DNA of 50,004 nt from Flavobacterium urumqiense. Its GTDB lineage: Bacteria > Bacteroidota > Bacteroidia > Flavobacteriales > Flavobacteriaceae. The notes under the pieces are model-generated. The model saw nothing but the letters and a program-made list of their open reading frames with translations. It had not been told where the DNA came from and ran no database searches. Shown here piece after piece: positions 16,596-25,105 of the stretch. Numbering within the stretch: position 1 is the stretch's first letter; each line of letters opens with the position of its first letter. The stretch covers positions 1 to 50,004 of the forward strand of contig NZ_FNVP01000016.1 of assembly GCF_900108015.1 (NCBI RefSeq), written 5' to 3'. A program made the position numbers and the translations under genes.

Positions 16596-16799
16596 ATGAA
16601 AATCGAAAATAAGAGACTGTGTATTTATCCAAAGGACATACAGCGCATTACAGGTAAAAGTTATCGTCAAAGCATTAGATTGTTGCACAATATCAGAAAG
16701 GAGCTAAATAAGCTCCAAAATGAGTTTGTAAGTATAGAAGAGTTTTGCCAGTACACCAGTCTAAAACAAGACCAGGTTGAGTTATTGATTATTGGTTAG
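16596..16799 (+). CDS. Small conserved protein, 67 aa, HTH-like
   Basis: The product MKIENKRLCIYPKDIQRITG... ends in DQVELLIIG. The segments IQRITGKSYRQSIRLLHNIR and VSIEEFCQYTSLKQDQV each look like a short helix-turn-helix or excisionase-type fold, as in small MerR-like proteins. It is divergent from the four-gene cassette and convergent with the 207-aa gene. I recall similar short proteins in Flavobacterium genomes. A regulatory role for the cassette is possible but untested. Confidence 0.55.
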   Translation: MKIENKRLCIYPKDIQRITGKSYRQSIRLLHNIRKELNKLQNEFVSIEEFCQYTSLKQDQVELLIIG

Positions 16800-16866
16800 A
16801 AATGGGTTTGATATTTTTTAATAAATACAGATTCATTTCAAAATATTACCGAAGGTGGAGGGTGAG

Positions 16867-17490
16867 CTATTTATATTTGTGCCAATGGTTATTAGAATAT
16901 ACTTTCTTTTTCAATTGAGAATCACTTAAATCTAATGAATCCCTAAATCCTACTTCATTTAATTCTAGCGCTTGGTCTTTTCTAAAATGCCAAAATGAAT
17001 TATAACTTCCAACCTTAAGAGTTATATGAATGTTTTGTGTTGTGTCCTGAAATTCGTGTTGTATTTCTTCAACATAAAACCAATTTATGTTTGTTATCGC
17101 TTTGACAAAAGGTAAGCTAATATTTTCTCCAACTCTAGGCAGATGTTCAAGTTTGTCCATAATGAAATAACAGTTCTTGCCATAATAGTTAATAGTAAAA
17201 TGATATAATACCTTATTGAAGCTTAATTTCAAATTATTAGTGAATCCAAATATATGATTGTGCATTTGTAACAAAAGCTTTCTAAGTATATGACTTTTTA
17301 ATCCAGTTGCCTCTTCAATATCTTTCATTCTTGGAAAAGGTATTTCTAGATTATCATCTAAATAATCTTTGGCAAGTATGAAGTCCACTATGGGTTGGTA
17401 TTCTATTTTATCTTTGAATAATATTTTTAATTGCTCTCTGATGTAGATGAAATCAATTACAATTTGTTTGATAGAGGGTGTATCGTTCAT
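16867..17490 (-). CDS. Unrecognised 207-aa protein next to tRNA-Ser
   Basis: The N-terminal half is helical, with a possible winged-helix segment PFPRMKDIEEATGLKSHILR followed by LLLQMH (residues about 71-96). The second half is beta-rich with VGENISLPFVKAITNINWFY. The C-terminus is basic (KKKVYSNNHWHKYK). No signal peptide or membrane segment is visible and I do not know the family. It is the last gene of the island before the tRNA, with the tandem GTGGGCTAA sites just upstream, so an integration or regulatory role is conceivable. Confidence 0.5.
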   Translation of the reverse strand: MNDTPSIKQIVIDFIYIREQLKILFKDKIEYQPIVDFILAKDYLDDNLEIPFPRMKDIEEATGLKSHILRKLLLQMHNHIFGFTNNLKLSFNKVLYHFTINYYGKNCYFIMDKLEHLPRVGENISLPFVKAITNINWFYVEEIQHEFQDTTQNIHITLKVGSYNSFWHFRKDQALELNEVGFRDSLDLSDSQLKKKVYSNNHWHKYK

Positions 17491-17544
17491 AATTTCTGTT
17501 TTTTTCTATTATAAAATTAATAAAAAAAGTAAAATAAATGAACC

Positions 17545-17564
17545 GTGGGCTAAATGTGGGCTAA
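17545..17564. repeat. Tandem GTGGGCTAA pair at the island edge
   Basis: GTGGGCTAA occurs at 17545-17553 and 17556-17564, offset by 11 bp (one helical turn). It sits between the 207-aa gene and the tRNA terminator, where recombinase or excisionase binding sites would be expected. This is inference only. Confidence 0.4.
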
Positions 17565-17576
17565 TAGTTAAAACAA

Positions 17577-17614
17577 AAAACCCTAACTCACTGATAATCA
17601 GTAGCTAGGGTTTT
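17577..17614 (-). terminator. Rho-independent terminator of tRNA-Ser
   Basis: The arms AAAACCCTA and TAGGGTTTT plus an inner ACTGAT/ATCAGT pair form a long stem. On the minus strand it ends in a T-rich run directly after the tRNA 3' end. Confidence 0.75.
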
Positions 17615-17621
17615 AATTCCG

Positions 17622-17706
17622 CGGAGAAAGAGGGATTCGAACCCCCGGACCTGTAACAGTCAACAGTTTTCAAGACTGCCGCATTCGACCGCTCTGCCAT
17701 TTCTCC
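17622..17706 (-). tRNA. tRNA-Ser (anticodon TGA)
   Basis: On the minus strand this is an 85-nt tRNA. The acceptor GGAGAAA pairs with TTTCTCC, the discriminator is G, the anticodon arm GCAGT-CTTGAAA-ACTGT gives anticodon TGA, and a long variable arm typical of class II serine tRNAs and the T-loop GTTCGAATC are present. The CCA is not encoded (CGG follows). Its 3' end faces the accessory island at 1-17.5 kb, the arrangement left by tyrosine-recombinase integration into tRNA genes. Confidence 0.95.
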
Positions 17707-17738
17707 AGTATATCGCTTTCGTTGTCTGATTGCGAGTG

Positions 17739-17769
17739 CAAATATAGGAACCTTTTTTGGTTATGCAAA
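17739..17769 (-). promoter_or_regulatory. Consensus Bacteroidota promoter for tRNA-Ser
   Basis: On the minus strand, TTTG (17766-17769), a 19-bp spacer and TATATTTG (17739-17746) match the Bacteroidota -33/-7 consensus. It is placed 32 bp before the tRNA 5' end. Confidence 0.85.
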
Positions 17770-17873
17770 TCTATTTTTATAAAAAAAGCATCTATTTTTA
17801 TGACTATTTTTTAAATGTTTCATTTACTTCGCTTTACAATAAAATTATTTTTAAAAAATAATTTAAAAAGGAT

Positions 17874-19007
17874 TTAATATTGTACATATTCGGTTATTTC
17901 CAACCCGTATCCTATCATTCCAACCCGTTTGGTTTGCTCAGCATTGGATACTAATCTAATTTTTGAGATATCAATATCATGTAGTATTTGAGCCCCAATT
18001 CCAAAATCCTTACTGTCAATAATTATTTTTGGTGCTTTCATTGTACCTTCGGCCTGTAAATTCTTCAATTCAGAAATGCGACTAAGAAGATTGACAGATT
18101 GCATATCTTGATTAATAAAGATTACAGCACCTCTTCCTTGCTCATTAATTACTTTAAACATGTCATCAAGTTGCTGGTCGGCATTGTTTGTCAAAGTACC
18201 CAATAAATCATTATTCACCTGAGAAGAATTTATTCGGGTTAAAATAGATTCTCCTAAATTCCAAGTTCCTTTTGTTAAAGCAATATGTATTTGTTTATTG
18301 GTTGTTTGTTGATAGGCTCTTAATCTGAAAGTACCAAAACGGGTTTCCAGATCAAAATCTTCTTTTTTGACAATTAAACTATCATGTTGCATTCTGTAAG
18401 CAACTAAATCTTCAATAGAAACTAATTTTAAATCGAATTTTTTAGCCACTTTTACTAATTGGGGTAAGCGAGCCATTGAACCATCTTCGTTCATGATTTC
18501 TACAATGACTCCCGCCGATTTAAAACCTGCTAAACGCGCAAAATCTATGGCAGCTTCTGTATGTCCTGTTCTTCTTAATACGCCTCCTTGTTTAGCAATA
18601 AGAGGGAATATATGTCCTGGTCGTGCTAAATCATGTGGTTTGGTTTTCGAATCTACCAGTGATAAAATAGTTTTAGCTCTATCGGCTGCTGATATTCCTG
18701 TAGTAACTCCATTTCCTCTTAAATCTACCGAAACTGTAAAAGCAGTTTCCATTGGATCCGTATTGTTAGTAACCATAACATGCAGGCCTAATTCTTTACA
18801 ACGGCTTTCTGTCAATGGTGCACAAATTAATCCACGTCCGTGTGTTGCCATGAAATTAATCATTTCAGGTGTTACTTTTTCGGCTGCAGCCAAAAAATCA
18901 CCTTCATTTTCTCGATCTTCATCATCAACAACTATAATAATTTTACCTTGACGAATATCTTCAATCGCTTCTTCTATAGTGTTGAGCTGTATTTTATTTG
19001 TAACCAT
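17874..19007 (-). CDS. ribBA: RibBA: DHBP synthase with a degenerate GTP cyclohydrolase II half
   Basis: This 377-aa riboflavin enzyme has an N-terminal half (residues about 1-205) that is a complete 3,4-dihydroxy-2-butanone 4-phosphate synthase: [10 protein letters not shown] at 28-37, ATHGRGLIC at 54-62 and RTGHTEA at 146-152. The C-terminal half aligns with GTP cyclohydrolase II by the shapes FGTFRLRAY and [10 protein letters not shown], but the zinc-site segment that normally reads C-x2-GD...RCDC is [18 protein letters not shown] here, with no cysteine. GTP cyclohydrolase activity is therefore not expected, and a separate RibA is predicted elsewhere. It is the last gene of a six-gene operon, 9 nt after the LptF/G gene. 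Confidence 0.92.
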   Translation of the reverse strand: MVTNKIQLNTIEEAIEDIRQGKIIIVVDDEDRENEGDFLAAAEKVTPEMINFMATHGRGLICAPLTESRCKELGLHVMVTNNTDPMETAFTVSVDLRGNGVTTGISAADRAKTILSLVDSKTKPHDLARPGHIFPLIAKQGGVLRRTGHTEAAIDFARLAGFKSAGVIVEIMNEDGSMARLPQLVKVAKKFDLKLVSIEDLVAYRMQHDSLIVKKEDFDLETRFGTFRLRAYQQTTNKQIHIALTKGTWNLGESILTRINSSQVNNDLLGTLTNNADQQLDDMFKVINEQGRGAVIFINQDMQSVNLLSRISELKNLQAEGTMKAPKIIIDSKDFGIGAQILHDIDISKIRLVSNAEQTKRVGMIGYGLEITEYVQY

Positions 19008-19016
19008 GATTGGTAT

Positions 19017-20450
19017 TTATTTTTGAGATGGAAATATTTTTTTTAATAGTTTTTGAAATGGAGCTAAAACAACATCCATGTTGATTAATCCAATATCATT
19101 TGTAGCCCTGTAGGACAAGAGAATTGCTAATGGTGTCAAAACAAAGGAAGACATCCATGCACCCATAAATGGAGACATAGTATTTTCCTGTGAAATTCTT
19201 TTACCAAAAGTATTTATAAAATGGAATGTGATGAATATTAACACAGCAAAAATGATAGGAAGCCCTAATCCTCCTTTTCTGATAATAGCTCCTAAAGGTG
19301 CTCCAATAAAAAACATTAAAAAACAAGCAAATGCGATTACAAATTTGTCATAAAATGCCAATATATGATTATTAATGTTTTTTTGCTTGAGTTTAAATTC
19401 AGTATTACTGGCATCTATTGAATATTTAGTACTCGCTAAATTACTAATAACAATATCTAGTATTTTTACTTTTTGATCATTTTTGTACAAAGACAATATG
19501 TTATCAGGAAGGTTTTTATTTTTTTTGGCAGGTTGTATCTTATTATCTTTTGGAATTCCAATTCGTTGATTTATATTTTCTGAAAACGAAATGATATCGG
19601 TTTTAAAGGTTTTGTGAAGTGAATCCAATGTGTAGTTTAATTCGCTGATATTAAGCATTGTGTTTGTGTTAGCAATACTTTGATCATTAGTATCCGTTTT
19701 ATTCAATTTTGATAAATCGATATTAATAATGTACTTTTTAAAGGTGCTTTTTGCAAATGGCATTTTACTGCGATCTTCATATTTTTTTGGAGTAATGTCC
19801 TCATAATAGTACCCATTATTCAATACTAATTGTAGAATGCTGGATTTTTCATTGCTGATCAACAGGCCATCTTTGGCTTTGATTACCGTTTTACTGCCAT
19901 CACCAAAATCAGATTTTTTATGGATAGTAATTCCGGTTAGCGTATTTCCATTTTCCCCTGATTTTTTATTGACTTTAATATTATAAAAACCAACATCGCT
20001 AAATTGTCCTTCTGTAATTGCTAGAGCAGGCTTTGCTTGTGCAATATTTTTTCTGAAATTAATAAACTTATATTCGGCAAAAGGAATTACATTATTTGAA
20101 AATAAAAAAGCGATAATACTCAATAATAGTATAAAAACGGTTAGGCTTTTCATCGCTCTTTTCAGCGAAACACCCGCAGATTTCATTGCAGCTAATTCAT
20201 AATTTTCCGATAAATCACCAAAGGTCATTATAGAAGCCAACAAAACCGACAACGGTAATACTAATGGAATAATTCGTGGCATCGAAAAAGCTAAAAATTT
20301 GATAATCATTGGAAGATCCAAATCTTTACCAGCCAATTCAGCTATAAACAACCAAATGGTCTGAAGTATGAATATGAAAAAAAGTATTACAAATACTGTC
20401 GTAAATGTAGTCAGAAATGTTTTTAATAAGTATTTGTCAAGAATTTTCAC
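19017..20450 (-). CDS. LptF/LptG family lipopolysaccharide-export permease
   Basis: This 477-aa YjgP/YjgQ-type permease of the inner-membrane LptB2FG exporter has three N-terminal transmembrane segments in the first ~125 residues, with the conserved MPRIIPLVLPLSVLLA and the coupling-helix region DLSENYELAAMKSAGVS. A long periplasmic beta-jellyroll follows (about 130-350). Three C-terminal transmembrane segments occupy about 355-455. It is around 110 residues longer than proteobacterial LptF/G, mostly through a charged insertion in the periplasmic part (about 270-330). It sits 7 nt after lolA and 9 nt before ribBA. Confidence 0.88.
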   Translation of the reverse strand: MKILDKYLLKTFLTTFTTVFVILFFIFILQTIWLFIAELAGKDLDLPMIIKFLAFSMPRIIPLVLPLSVLLASIMTFGDLSENYELAAMKSAGVSLKRAMKSLTVFILLLSIIAFLFSNNVIPFAEYKFINFRKNIAQAKPALAITEGQFSDVGFYNIKVNKKSGENGNTLTGITIHKKSDFGDGSKTVIKAKDGLLISNEKSSILQLVLNNGYYYEDITPKKYEDRSKMPFAKSTFKKYIINIDLSKLNKTDTNDQSIANTNTMLNISELNYTLDSLHKTFKTDIISFSENINQRIGIPKDNKIQPAKKNKNLPDNILSLYKNDQKVKILDIVISNLASTKYSIDASNTEFKLKQKNINNHILAFYDKFVIAFACFLMFFIGAPLGAIIRKGGLGLPIIFAVLIFITFHFINTFGKRISQENTMSPFMGAWMSSFVLTPLAILLSYRATNDIGLINMDVVLAPFQKLLKKIFPSQK

Positions 20451-20457
20451 CTAAGAA

Positions 20458-21102
20458 TTAATCTAATTTATTGATGTAGTAATTTGGATATTTACTTTGG
20501 GCAAAGGTAAATTGATTTTTTGACAATGGTTGGTTCGTTTTGAAAGAATTAACCGTTAAAGTAGTTTTTGTGCCTTTTTTACCCATTTCAATCAAATTAT
20601 AGATGTGTTTTGTCTGTACATCTATGCCTAACAACACTTCTTTTCTTTGGTCTTTACCACTCGTAGGAATGAGTTTTATATATTGAATTTTTCTGCCTTT
20701 TATATCCTGTAAAATATCCATAGAATATCTGTAACCGATATTAAAAAAAGTAAGCATCTTGGAAGGCGTAATAGCATTGTCGTCTTTTTCGCTTACTTTA
20801 GAAATGGTAATTTCTTCGTCTTCAGGAACAATTGTATAGGTTTTACTCCCATCAAAAATTTTAGTAATCCCCATAAAATTCAATACATATTGATTGCCTT
20901 TCATGATTACATTTCCTTTGCTGTCCTGATTGATGTTTTCTTTAGCATTGTTTAAAGAGTATTTAAAATCAATGATTATTGTATCATAACTTTTAACTTT
21001 TGCAGTTACTTGGTCTAAAAGGTCTTTCGCTTTTTTATCTTGTGCTTGAGTCAAAAAACTAAAAAAAAGTAAAGCTGTGATTAAAATATATTTTTTAAAC
21101 AT
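20458..21102 (-). CDS. lolA: LolA-like outer-membrane lipoprotein carrier
   Basis: This is a periplasmic chaperone that ferries lipoproteins to the outer membrane. The chosen start gives a clean signal peptide MFKKYILITALLFFSFLTQA, cut before QDKKAK; upstream ATGs in the same frame (up to 21186) would overlap the ftsK stop and add a hydrophilic lead, so they are unlikely. The mature part has the LolA half-barrel pattern: DFKYSLNN, KGNVIMKGNQYVLNFMG, DGSKTYTIVPEDEE, and a C-terminal TVNSFKTNQPLSKNQFTF. The length (214 aa) is normal. It lies 49 nt after ftsK and 7 nt before the LptF/G gene, grouping two envelope-transport steps. Confidence 0.88.
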   Translation of the reverse strand: MFKKYILITALLFFSFLTQAQDKKAKDLLDQVTAKVKSYDTIIIDFKYSLNNAKENINQDSKGNVIMKGNQYVLNFMGITKIFDGSKTYTIVPEDEEITISKVSEKDDNAITPSKMLTFFNIGYRYSMDILQDIKGRKIQYIKLIPTSGKDQRKEVLLGIDVQTKHIYNLIEMGKKGTKTTLTVNSFKTNQPLSKNQFTFAQSKYPNYYINKLD

Positions 21103-21151
21103 GTTTTTTATATTGTTTTTTTTGAATTCTAAATTCGTTGATTTCATGGTA

Positions 21152-23599
21152 TTAATTGTTTTGTTCATTGTTGAAAAATTGATCAAGAGAACTCATGTCC
21201 AGAATATTTACACTGCGTGCTTTACTTCCTTCAAAAGGACCTACGATTCCTGCAGCTTCCAGTTGATCGATTAATCTACCTGCTCTGTTGTAGCCTAATT
21301 TTAGTTTTCTTTGTAACAATGATGCCGATCCTTGTTGTGCATTTACAATGATTTCAGCGGCTTCTCTAAACAAAGTATCTCTATCGGAAATATCCATATC
21401 AAGATTAATGCCACTTTCCTCCCCAACAAATTCCGGGAGTAAATAGGCAGTTGCATACGCTTTTTGAGAACCAATAAATTCAGTTATTTTTTCTACTTCG
21501 GGTGTATCTATAAAAGCACATTGTACCCGCACTACATCATTTCCATTTGTGTAAAGCATATCACCACGTCCTATTAATTGATCTGCACCTTGAGTATCAA
21601 GAATAGTTCTTGAATCAATTTTTGACGTAACTCTAAAAGCAATTCTGGCCGGGAAATTGGCTTTTATCAAACCTGTAATTACGTTTACAGAAGGTCTTTG
21701 TGTTGCTATAATTAAGTGAATTCCAATGGCTCGCGCCAGTTGTGCCAATCGAGCAATTGGTACTTCTACTTCTTTTCCGGCAGTCATGATTAAATCGGCA
21801 AACTCATCTACCACAAGAACGATATAAGGTAAAAATCGGTGTCCGTTTTCAGGATTTAATTTTCGAGCCTTAAATTTGTCGTTGTATTCTTTTATGTTAC
21901 GCACCATTGCATCTTTCAACAAAGAATAACGGTTATCCATTTCTACACAAAGGGAATTCAAAGTATTGACCACTTTTGCGTTATCAGTAATAATAGCGTC
22001 ATCCATGTCTGGAAGTTTCGCTAAATAATGTCTTTCAATTTTATTAAATAACGTTAGCTCTACTTTTTTAGGATCGACCAATACAAATTTGACTTCGGCT
22101 GGATGTTTTTTGTATAAAAGCGACGTCAGAACGGCATTCAAACCAACTGATTTTCCTTGACCAGTTGCTCCTGCCATCAATAAGTGAGGCATTTTGGCCA
22201 AATCGACAACAAAAGTTTCATTCGAAATTGTTTTTCCAAGTGCGATAGGTAATTCCATCTCGGCTTCCTGAAATTTGGCGGAGCCAATTACACTTTTCAT
22301 AGAAACCATAGTGGGATTCTTATTTGGAACCTCGATTCCTATTGTTCCTTTTCCAGGAATAGGAGCGATGATACGAATTCCTAATGCCGAAAGTGACAGC
22401 GCAATATCGTCTTCTAAGCTTTTAATTTTTGAAATACGAATTCCCGCTTCCGGTACAATTTCATATAAAGTAACCGATGGACCAACAGTCGCTTTTATCT
22501 GAGCGATTTCTATTTTATAATTGCGAAGCGTATCTACAATTCGGTTTTTATTTTCTTCTAATTCTTCTTGGTTTATAGTAATTCCTCCCGTTGAATATTC
22601 TTTTAATAAATCAATTGTAGGGAATTTATAATTGGATAAATCCAAAGTAGGATCAAATAATCCGAAATCAGCAACGAGTCTTGAAGCTAAATTTTCTTCT
22701 ATAATATCTTCCTCAGGAGCAGTTTCAATTACAAATTCCTCTTTGTGAGTTGAAATATTTTCTGGAAATGGAGGAGGCGTTACTACCATTGTTAATGGTT
22801 TTGCAATAGGATCTAAATTAATTTCCGAAGAATTATTAATAGTTGGTTTTAATGCTTCTTTGTTAATTTCGAATTGTGAGCCATTTGTTTTTAAATGTAT
22901 TTCATCCAATTCCTCTTCAACAACTGCAAATTCCTCTAAATTATAATTGTTTTTATTATTACTGATTGCATTAGTCGCTAATTCAGCTTTGATTTCTTTT
23001 TTAGTGCTGTCAAAAAAAGATTGAATATTTTCAGGAGATATTTTCAGTTTAAAAATTACGTAAATAATTAATCCAAAAAATAAAATTAACAAAGTTCCAG
23101 TCTTTCCAATGTAATCTTGCGAAAAGGAATTCAATTCATATCCGATCGTTCCACCTAATTCAGGAACTGAAGTGGCGAAAAAACCAAATAAAACGGATAG
23201 GATAATAATTACGAATAAATCCCAGAACCAAATGTTCTTCAATTTTTTTAAAGGCAATCCAAGAACCATATACATCCCAGTTAGGAAAAATAAACGGACA
23301 AATAGAAATGCGGCAAGTCCAAAACCTTTATATACGATCAAATCAGCTAAAAAAGCGCCAAATTTTCCTAACCAATTACGAACAACTTCAGATCTGTCTG
23401 TCAATTCTGCCACTGCACTTTGATCTTGTTGTCCATAAATATAAAAGGAAACAAATGCGAGTAATAAAGCAATAGAAAATAACACCAAAAGGCAACCCAA
23501 AACTATTTTATGCTGTTTGGTCAGTTGCAATGGCTTATTTACCTCCGTTTTAGAATTATTTTTTTTGTCTAAAGGTTCTTTTTTTGTCGTTTTTGCCAT
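21152..23599 (-). CDS. ftsK: DNA translocase FtsK
   Basis: This 815-aa septal DNA pump has about four transmembrane helices in residues 30-190, then an acidic, variable linker to about 320. The RecA-like motor has Walker A GATGQGKSVGLN near residues 475-486 and Walker B YIVLVVDEFADL. The C-terminal winged-helix gamma domain is complete (GSASLLQRKLKLGYNRAGRL and AGIVGPFEGSKAR). It acts at the division septum to move chromosome ends and activate XerCD at dif. It lies 18 nt after dgkA. The linker is shorter than in E. coli, as is usual for Bacteroidota. Confidence 0.95.
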   Translation of the reverse strand: MAKTTKKEPLDKKNNSKTEVNKPLQLTKQHKIVLGCLLVLFSIALLLAFVSFYIYGQQDQSAVAELTDRSEVVRNWLGKFGAFLADLIVYKGFGLAAFLFVRLFFLTGMYMVLGLPLKKLKNIWFWDLFVIIILSVLFGFFATSVPELGGTIGYELNSFSQDYIGKTGTLLILFFGLIIYVIFKLKISPENIQSFFDSTKKEIKAELATNAISNNKNNYNLEEFAVVEEELDEIHLKTNGSQFEINKEALKPTINNSSEINLDPIAKPLTMVVTPPPFPENISTHKEEFVIETAPEEDIIEENLASRLVADFGLFDPTLDLSNYKFPTIDLLKEYSTGGITINQEELEENKNRIVDTLRNYKIEIAQIKATVGPSVTLYEIVPEAGIRISKIKSLEDDIALSLSALGIRIIAPIPGKGTIGIEVPNKNPTMVSMKSVIGSAKFQEAEMELPIALGKTISNETFVVDLAKMPHLLMAGATGQGKSVGLNAVLTSLLYKKHPAEVKFVLVDPKKVELTLFNKIERHYLAKLPDMDDAIITDNAKVVNTLNSLCVEMDNRYSLLKDAMVRNIKEYNDKFKARKLNPENGHRFLPYIVLVVDEFADLIMTAGKEVEVPIARLAQLARAIGIHLIIATQRPSVNVITGLIKANFPARIAFRVTSKIDSRTILDTQGADQLIGRGDMLYTNGNDVVRVQCAFIDTPEVEKITEFIGSQKAYATAYLLPEFVGEESGINLDMDISDRDTLFREAAEIIVNAQQGSASLLQRKLKLGYNRAGRLIDQLEAAGIVGPFEGSKARSVNILDMSSLDQFFNNEQNN

Positions 23600-23617
23600 T
23601 CTTGATTTTTATGATAC

Positions 23618-23992
23618 CTAAAATAATAGTGGTATATATATGATTAAACCGATTGCGATTGCTGTCAATGCAGCAAAAAACACTGCTCCTGCCGCAATAT
23701 CTTTAATAAAACCAATTCTTTCGTGGTAATTAGGATGAATGAAATCTGCCATTTTTTCTACAGCAGTATTTAAGCCTTCAATACTCATTACTAAACCAAT
23801 TGCAAAGGTTTGAAAAAGCCATTCTGTTTTTGAAATACCAAAATAAAAGCCAGCAATAGCCATCACTATTCCTAGCGAAAATTGAACCATTACGCTGTGT
23901 TCAGTGGTAATTAATTTTACAGCGCCTTTAAAAGCATAAGTGACACTTTTTAGTCTTCCGGTAAAGAACGTATTATCTTTTTGAAATTCCAT
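23618..23992 (-). CDS. dgkA: Diacylglycerol/undecaprenol kinase family protein
   Basis: This 124-aa membrane protein of the DgkA family has three hydrophobic helices and the diagnostic EGLNTAVEKMADF and KDIAAGAVFFAAL motifs, which carry the acidic and lysine active-site residues. It phosphorylates diacylglycerol or undecaprenol. The first helix is preceded by the conserved RLKSVTYAFKG amphipathic segment. It lies between tpx (9-nt gap) and ftsK (18-nt gap) in one operon. Which lipid it uses cannot be told from sequence. Confidence 0.9.
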   Translation of the reverse strand: MEFQKDNTFFTGRLKSVTYAFKGAVKLITTEHSVMVQFSLGIVMAIAGFYFGISKTEWLFQTFAIGLVMSIEGLNTAVEKMADFIHPNYHERIGFIKDIAAGAVFFAALTAIAIGLIIYIPLLF

Positions 23993-24001
23993 TCGTGAGT
24001 A

Positions 24002-24499
24002 TTAAAGTACCGCTAAAGCAGCTTCATAATTAGGCTCATCTGCAATTTCAGGCACTTGCTCCGTATGGGTAATAATTCCATTTTCATCAACAACAATTAT
24101 AGCTCTTGAATGCAATCCTGACAAAGGACCATCAGTGATTTCCAATCCATTTGTTTTACCAAAACTTCCTTCTGGGAAATCAGATAAATTAATTACATTA
24201 TCAAGTCCTTCAGCGCCACAAAAACGTTTTTGAGCAAAAGGTAAATCTCTGGAAATGCATAATACATTAGTGTTTTTTAGATTACTCGCACTTTCGTTAA
24301 ATTTTCTAACGGAAGCAGCACAAGTTCCTGTGTCAATACTTGGAAAAATATTAAGGACTAGTTTTTTTCCAGCAAAGTCTCCCAATGTTGCGATTGATAG
24401 ATCAGTTTTAACTAATTTAAAATCGGATAATTTTGTCCCCACTTTTGGTAACTCTCCTGATGTATGTATTGGATTTCCGCCTAATGTTATTGAAGCCAT
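24002..24499 (-). CDS. tpx: Thiol peroxidase Tpx (2-Cys peroxiredoxin)
   Basis: This 165-aa atypical 2-Cys peroxiredoxin has the peroxidatic cysteine C60 in PSIDTGTCAASVRKF and the resolving cysteine C94 in QKRFCGAEG, with LPFAQ and the C-terminal NYEAALAVL typical of Tpx. It reduces hydroperoxides in the cytoplasm using thioredoxin. It is the promoter-proximal gene of the tpx-dgkA-ftsK-lolA-lptF/G-ribBA run; a TACTTTTG element stands 23 bp upstream. A family-normal length and all catalytic residues support function. Confidence 0.95.
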   Translation of the reverse strand: MASITLGGNPIHTSGELPKVGTKLSDFKLVKTDLSIATLGDFAGKKLVLNIFPSIDTGTCAASVRKFNESASNLKNTNVLCISRDLPFAQKRFCGAEGLDNVINLSDFPEGSFGKTNGLEITDGPLSGLHSRAIIVVDENGIITHTEQVPEIADEPNYEAALAVL

Positions 24500-24522
24500 A
24501 ATAAATGTTTTTTAATGAGGTT

Positions 24523-24530
24523 CAAAAGTA
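24523..24530 (-). promoter_or_regulatory. -7 element upstream of tpx
   Basis: TACTTTTG on the minus strand matches TAnnTTTG and is 23 bp from the tpx start. No clear -33 box is seen. It would drive the six-gene operon ending in ribBA. Confidence 0.5.
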
Positions 24531-24633
24531 TGAAAATTATTTAAGATTTAGTCTCGAAAATTCGGGATAAAGTTCATCATTTTGGAACTAAAACAAACTT
24601 CAATAAATAACTCTCTCGTTTATTGGAGTCCAA

Positions 24634-24664
24634 TAAAAAAACGTACCCATTGCCGAGTACGTTT
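24634..24664 (-). terminator. Terminator after the DUF6952 gene
   Basis: AAACGTAC (24639-24646) pairs with GTACGTTT (24657-24664); on the minus strand the stem ends in seven Ts. It separates the antioxidant cluster from tpx. Confidence 0.8.
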
Positions 24665-24723
24665 TCTGATATTTTAATTATTGAGTCGCTAGAATCCTAT
24701 TTTTGATAGTTTTTTCGGGAAAA

Positions 24724-24981
24724 TTATTTGTCTATAGAACCTAGAACGCGTTTCATAAAGGTATTTAAAGCTTCTTTTTTATCGGTTCCGTTTTTTACCA
24801 ATTTGTTCACTTCTAATGCGCCATACATATTAGAAATCAATTCACCAATTACGTCTAATTCTTCATCTTTCAAGGACGAAATTTCAGTCATTGCCTCTAA
24901 AACTTCAATTGCTTCTATCACATAATCCTGATCATTATCTTCTATGAATTGTGTTAAATGCTTGATTACGGGTAATTTCAT
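24724..24981 (-). CDS. DUF6952 family small protein
   Basis: This 85-aa helical, acidic protein begins MKLPVIKHLTQFIEDNDQDY and has a central ELDVIGELISNMYGALEV and a C-terminal KKEALNTFMKRVLGSI. It matches a small family I know only from its position beside thioredoxin and AhpC-type peroxiredoxin in Bacteroidota. There are no cysteines, so it is not itself a thiol enzyme; an accessory or regulatory role is inferred from context. A good terminator follows the gene. Confidence 0.65.
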   Translation of the reverse strand: MKLPVIKHLTQFIEDNDQDYVIEAIEVLEAMTEISSLKDEELDVIGELISNMYGALEVNKLVKNGTDKKEALNTFMKRVLGSIDK

Positions 24982-25105
24982 ATTTATTTGTTTAAAGTTT
25001 AATGTTCAAAAAGTTTAAGGTTTCAAGATTGCCGTTGAAAATTTGGTACTAAAGTTTAATAATGGACTTTATTATTAAGTCTTTCAACTTTAAACTAAAA
25101 AAAAA

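Noticed and set aside
18493..18951. 152-codon plus-strand frame
   Set aside because: Antisense to the well-conserved RibB half of ribBA; no motif of its own.
19008..19016. FMN riboswitch before ribBA
   Set aside because: Only 9 nt separate ribBA from the upstream gene, leaving no room; no RFN-element sequence was seen in the operon leader.
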